Source: Candidatus Auribacterota bacterium
GTDB taxonomy: Bacteria; Auribacterota; UBA6266
NCBI GenBank assembly: GCA_016933315.1
Contig: JAFGBE010000086.1
Span: forward strand, 1 to 15,998
DNA: 15,998 nt
Direction: 5' to 3'
How positions within the stretch are numbered: position 1 is the stretch's first letter; every line of letters starts with the position of its first letter. Under the pieces are notes generated by a model, which made no database searches, was not told the origin of the DNA, and saw only the letters and a list, made by a program, of their open reading frames with translations. Position numbers and translations under genes: made by a program. Below, piece by piece: positions 15,416 through 15,998 of the stretch.

Positions 15416-15998
15416 GTGAAAGGAAATACGGTTTTTGCGATAATTTCACCGGCTGTCCTGCTTATATTTGCCGTAAGCATTAATGTGTTTGCTAAAAACA
15501 GCATTAATGCGATAATACCCGAGAATGCCGATGGAACGAGGAAAATCAGCCAGGAAAGGCTTGAAACAGTGGAAAATTTCATAAAAAAGGAGATTCTGCT
15601 TGGCGGTTTAAACATGAAGGTGGAAGTCCCTTCGAACTGGGCATCTCCCGCGCCGGAGACCGTTGCGAAAAAAGCCGCAGAATCGTTTTCGATAACGGGT
15701 CCGAGGAATATGGATAATACTTATACCGTTAACCTGAGGATTAAAGTGTATCCAGGCAAAAGATTCGACGGCGTGGAAGATATGATGAGTAATATCTCCG
15801 GCAGGACTGATTCGAAAGATATTACCATAAGCGGGAAAACCGCAAAAGAGGTTCTTTCTGAAAGCAGGGTTTCTTTGCCCCTGTATTCGCTCAATAACAA
15901 AAGGACCGATATACTTACAGTCTGCGCCGGATTCGAAGTGGGCAGGGATATCGTGCAGATAAAATATTCTGCGGATAAAAGGGATTTTTACGAGTATA
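15416..15998 (+). CDS. Secreted protein of unknown function, 3' end beyond the window
   Basis: An open frame from GTG 15416 runs 194 codons to the window edge without a stop. The N-terminus is a signal peptide or membrane anchor (basic start, then FAIISPAVLLIFAVSINVFA, probably cleaved near AKNS). It has no pseudopilin motif. The rest is mixed alpha/beta with a strand-like NTYTVNLRIKVYPGKRF (residues about 101-117) and a possible beta-rich continuation at SRVSLPLYSL. I do not recognise the family. It lies 13 nt after the pseudopilin-peptidase gene with a strong ribosome binding site, so the two are probably co-transcribed. It could be a partner, inhibitor or substrate of that protein, but nothing in the sequence says which. 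Confidence 0.75.
   Translation, partial: MKGNTVFAIISPAVLLIFAVSINVFAKNSINAIIPENADGTRKISQERLETVENFIKKEILLGGLNMKVEVPSNWASPAPETVAKKAAESFSITGPRNMDNTYTVNLRIKVYPGKRFDGVEDMMSNISGRTDSKDITISGKTAKEVLSESRVSLPLYSLNNKRTDILTVCAGFEVGRDIVQIKYSADKRDFYEY

Noticed and set aside
15310..15615. Reverse-strand open frame (101 codons) at the pseudopilin/unknown gene junction
   Set aside because: It spans the end of one + strand gene and the start of the next, both with strong ribosome binding sites. It shows no features of its own.
1..15998. Mobile elements, CRISPR arrays, phage or toxin-antitoxin genes, tRNA/rRNA
   Set aside because: Searched by eye on both strands. No transposase-like protein, spaced direct repeats, terminal inverted repeats or RNA-gene signatures were found.

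Overview
This window reads as one chromosomal stretch of an uncultured-type, diderm bacterium. All recognisable genes lie on the + strand and are tightly packed. The outer-membrane secretins, the pseudopilin, Rho and PolA fix it as bacterial with an outer membrane. GC is moderate, with frequent AGG/AGA arginine and ATA isoleucine codons. The pilus genes are arranged PilO-like, Ca-loop/HhH membrane protein, then TPR-secretins. This recalls the pilus cluster of Verrucomicrobia such as Akkermansia (Amuc_1098 to Amuc_1102, read in reverse). I infer a PVC-superphylum relative, perhaps Omnitrophota, with low confidence at phylum level.

Region 1 (1-7266) is the 3' part of a type IV pilus / type II secretion-like envelope operon. 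It holds the tail of an upstream gene, a PilO-like inner-membrane protein, and an unusual inner-membrane protein combining a calcium-loop (TSP3-like) segment, three ComEA/GspK-like helix-hairpin-helix repeats and a small C-terminal domain. Two tandem paralogous secretins follow, each with N-terminal TPRs. Genes overlap or are separated by only a few bases. The operon ends at a tandem stop and a perfect 10-bp GC-rich hairpin.

Region 2 (7267-13962) is a housekeeping cluster: polA (proofreading site degenerate), a GT-C/STT3-like multi-membrane protein with C-terminal TPRs, coaE and rho. The last three are joined by 4-17 nt overlaps or a 3-nt gap and are very probably co-transcribed. A small hairpin overlaps the rho stop codon.

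Region 3 (13963-15998) begins with an AT-rich, promoter-like spacer. It is followed by a GspG-like pseudopilin whose C-terminus carries a Gly/Ser/acidic linker and a domain with an HExxH zinc-peptidase motif, a notable fusion. Last comes a secreted protein of unknown function, started by GTG after a strong ribosome binding site and running off the window end.

Taken together, regions 1 and 3 suggest a cell that builds a pilus-like or T2SS-like filament through a secretin and may display an enzyme on it. This link is inferred from gene content and proximity only. No tRNA, rRNA, CRISPR, insertion sequence or phage gene was seen.
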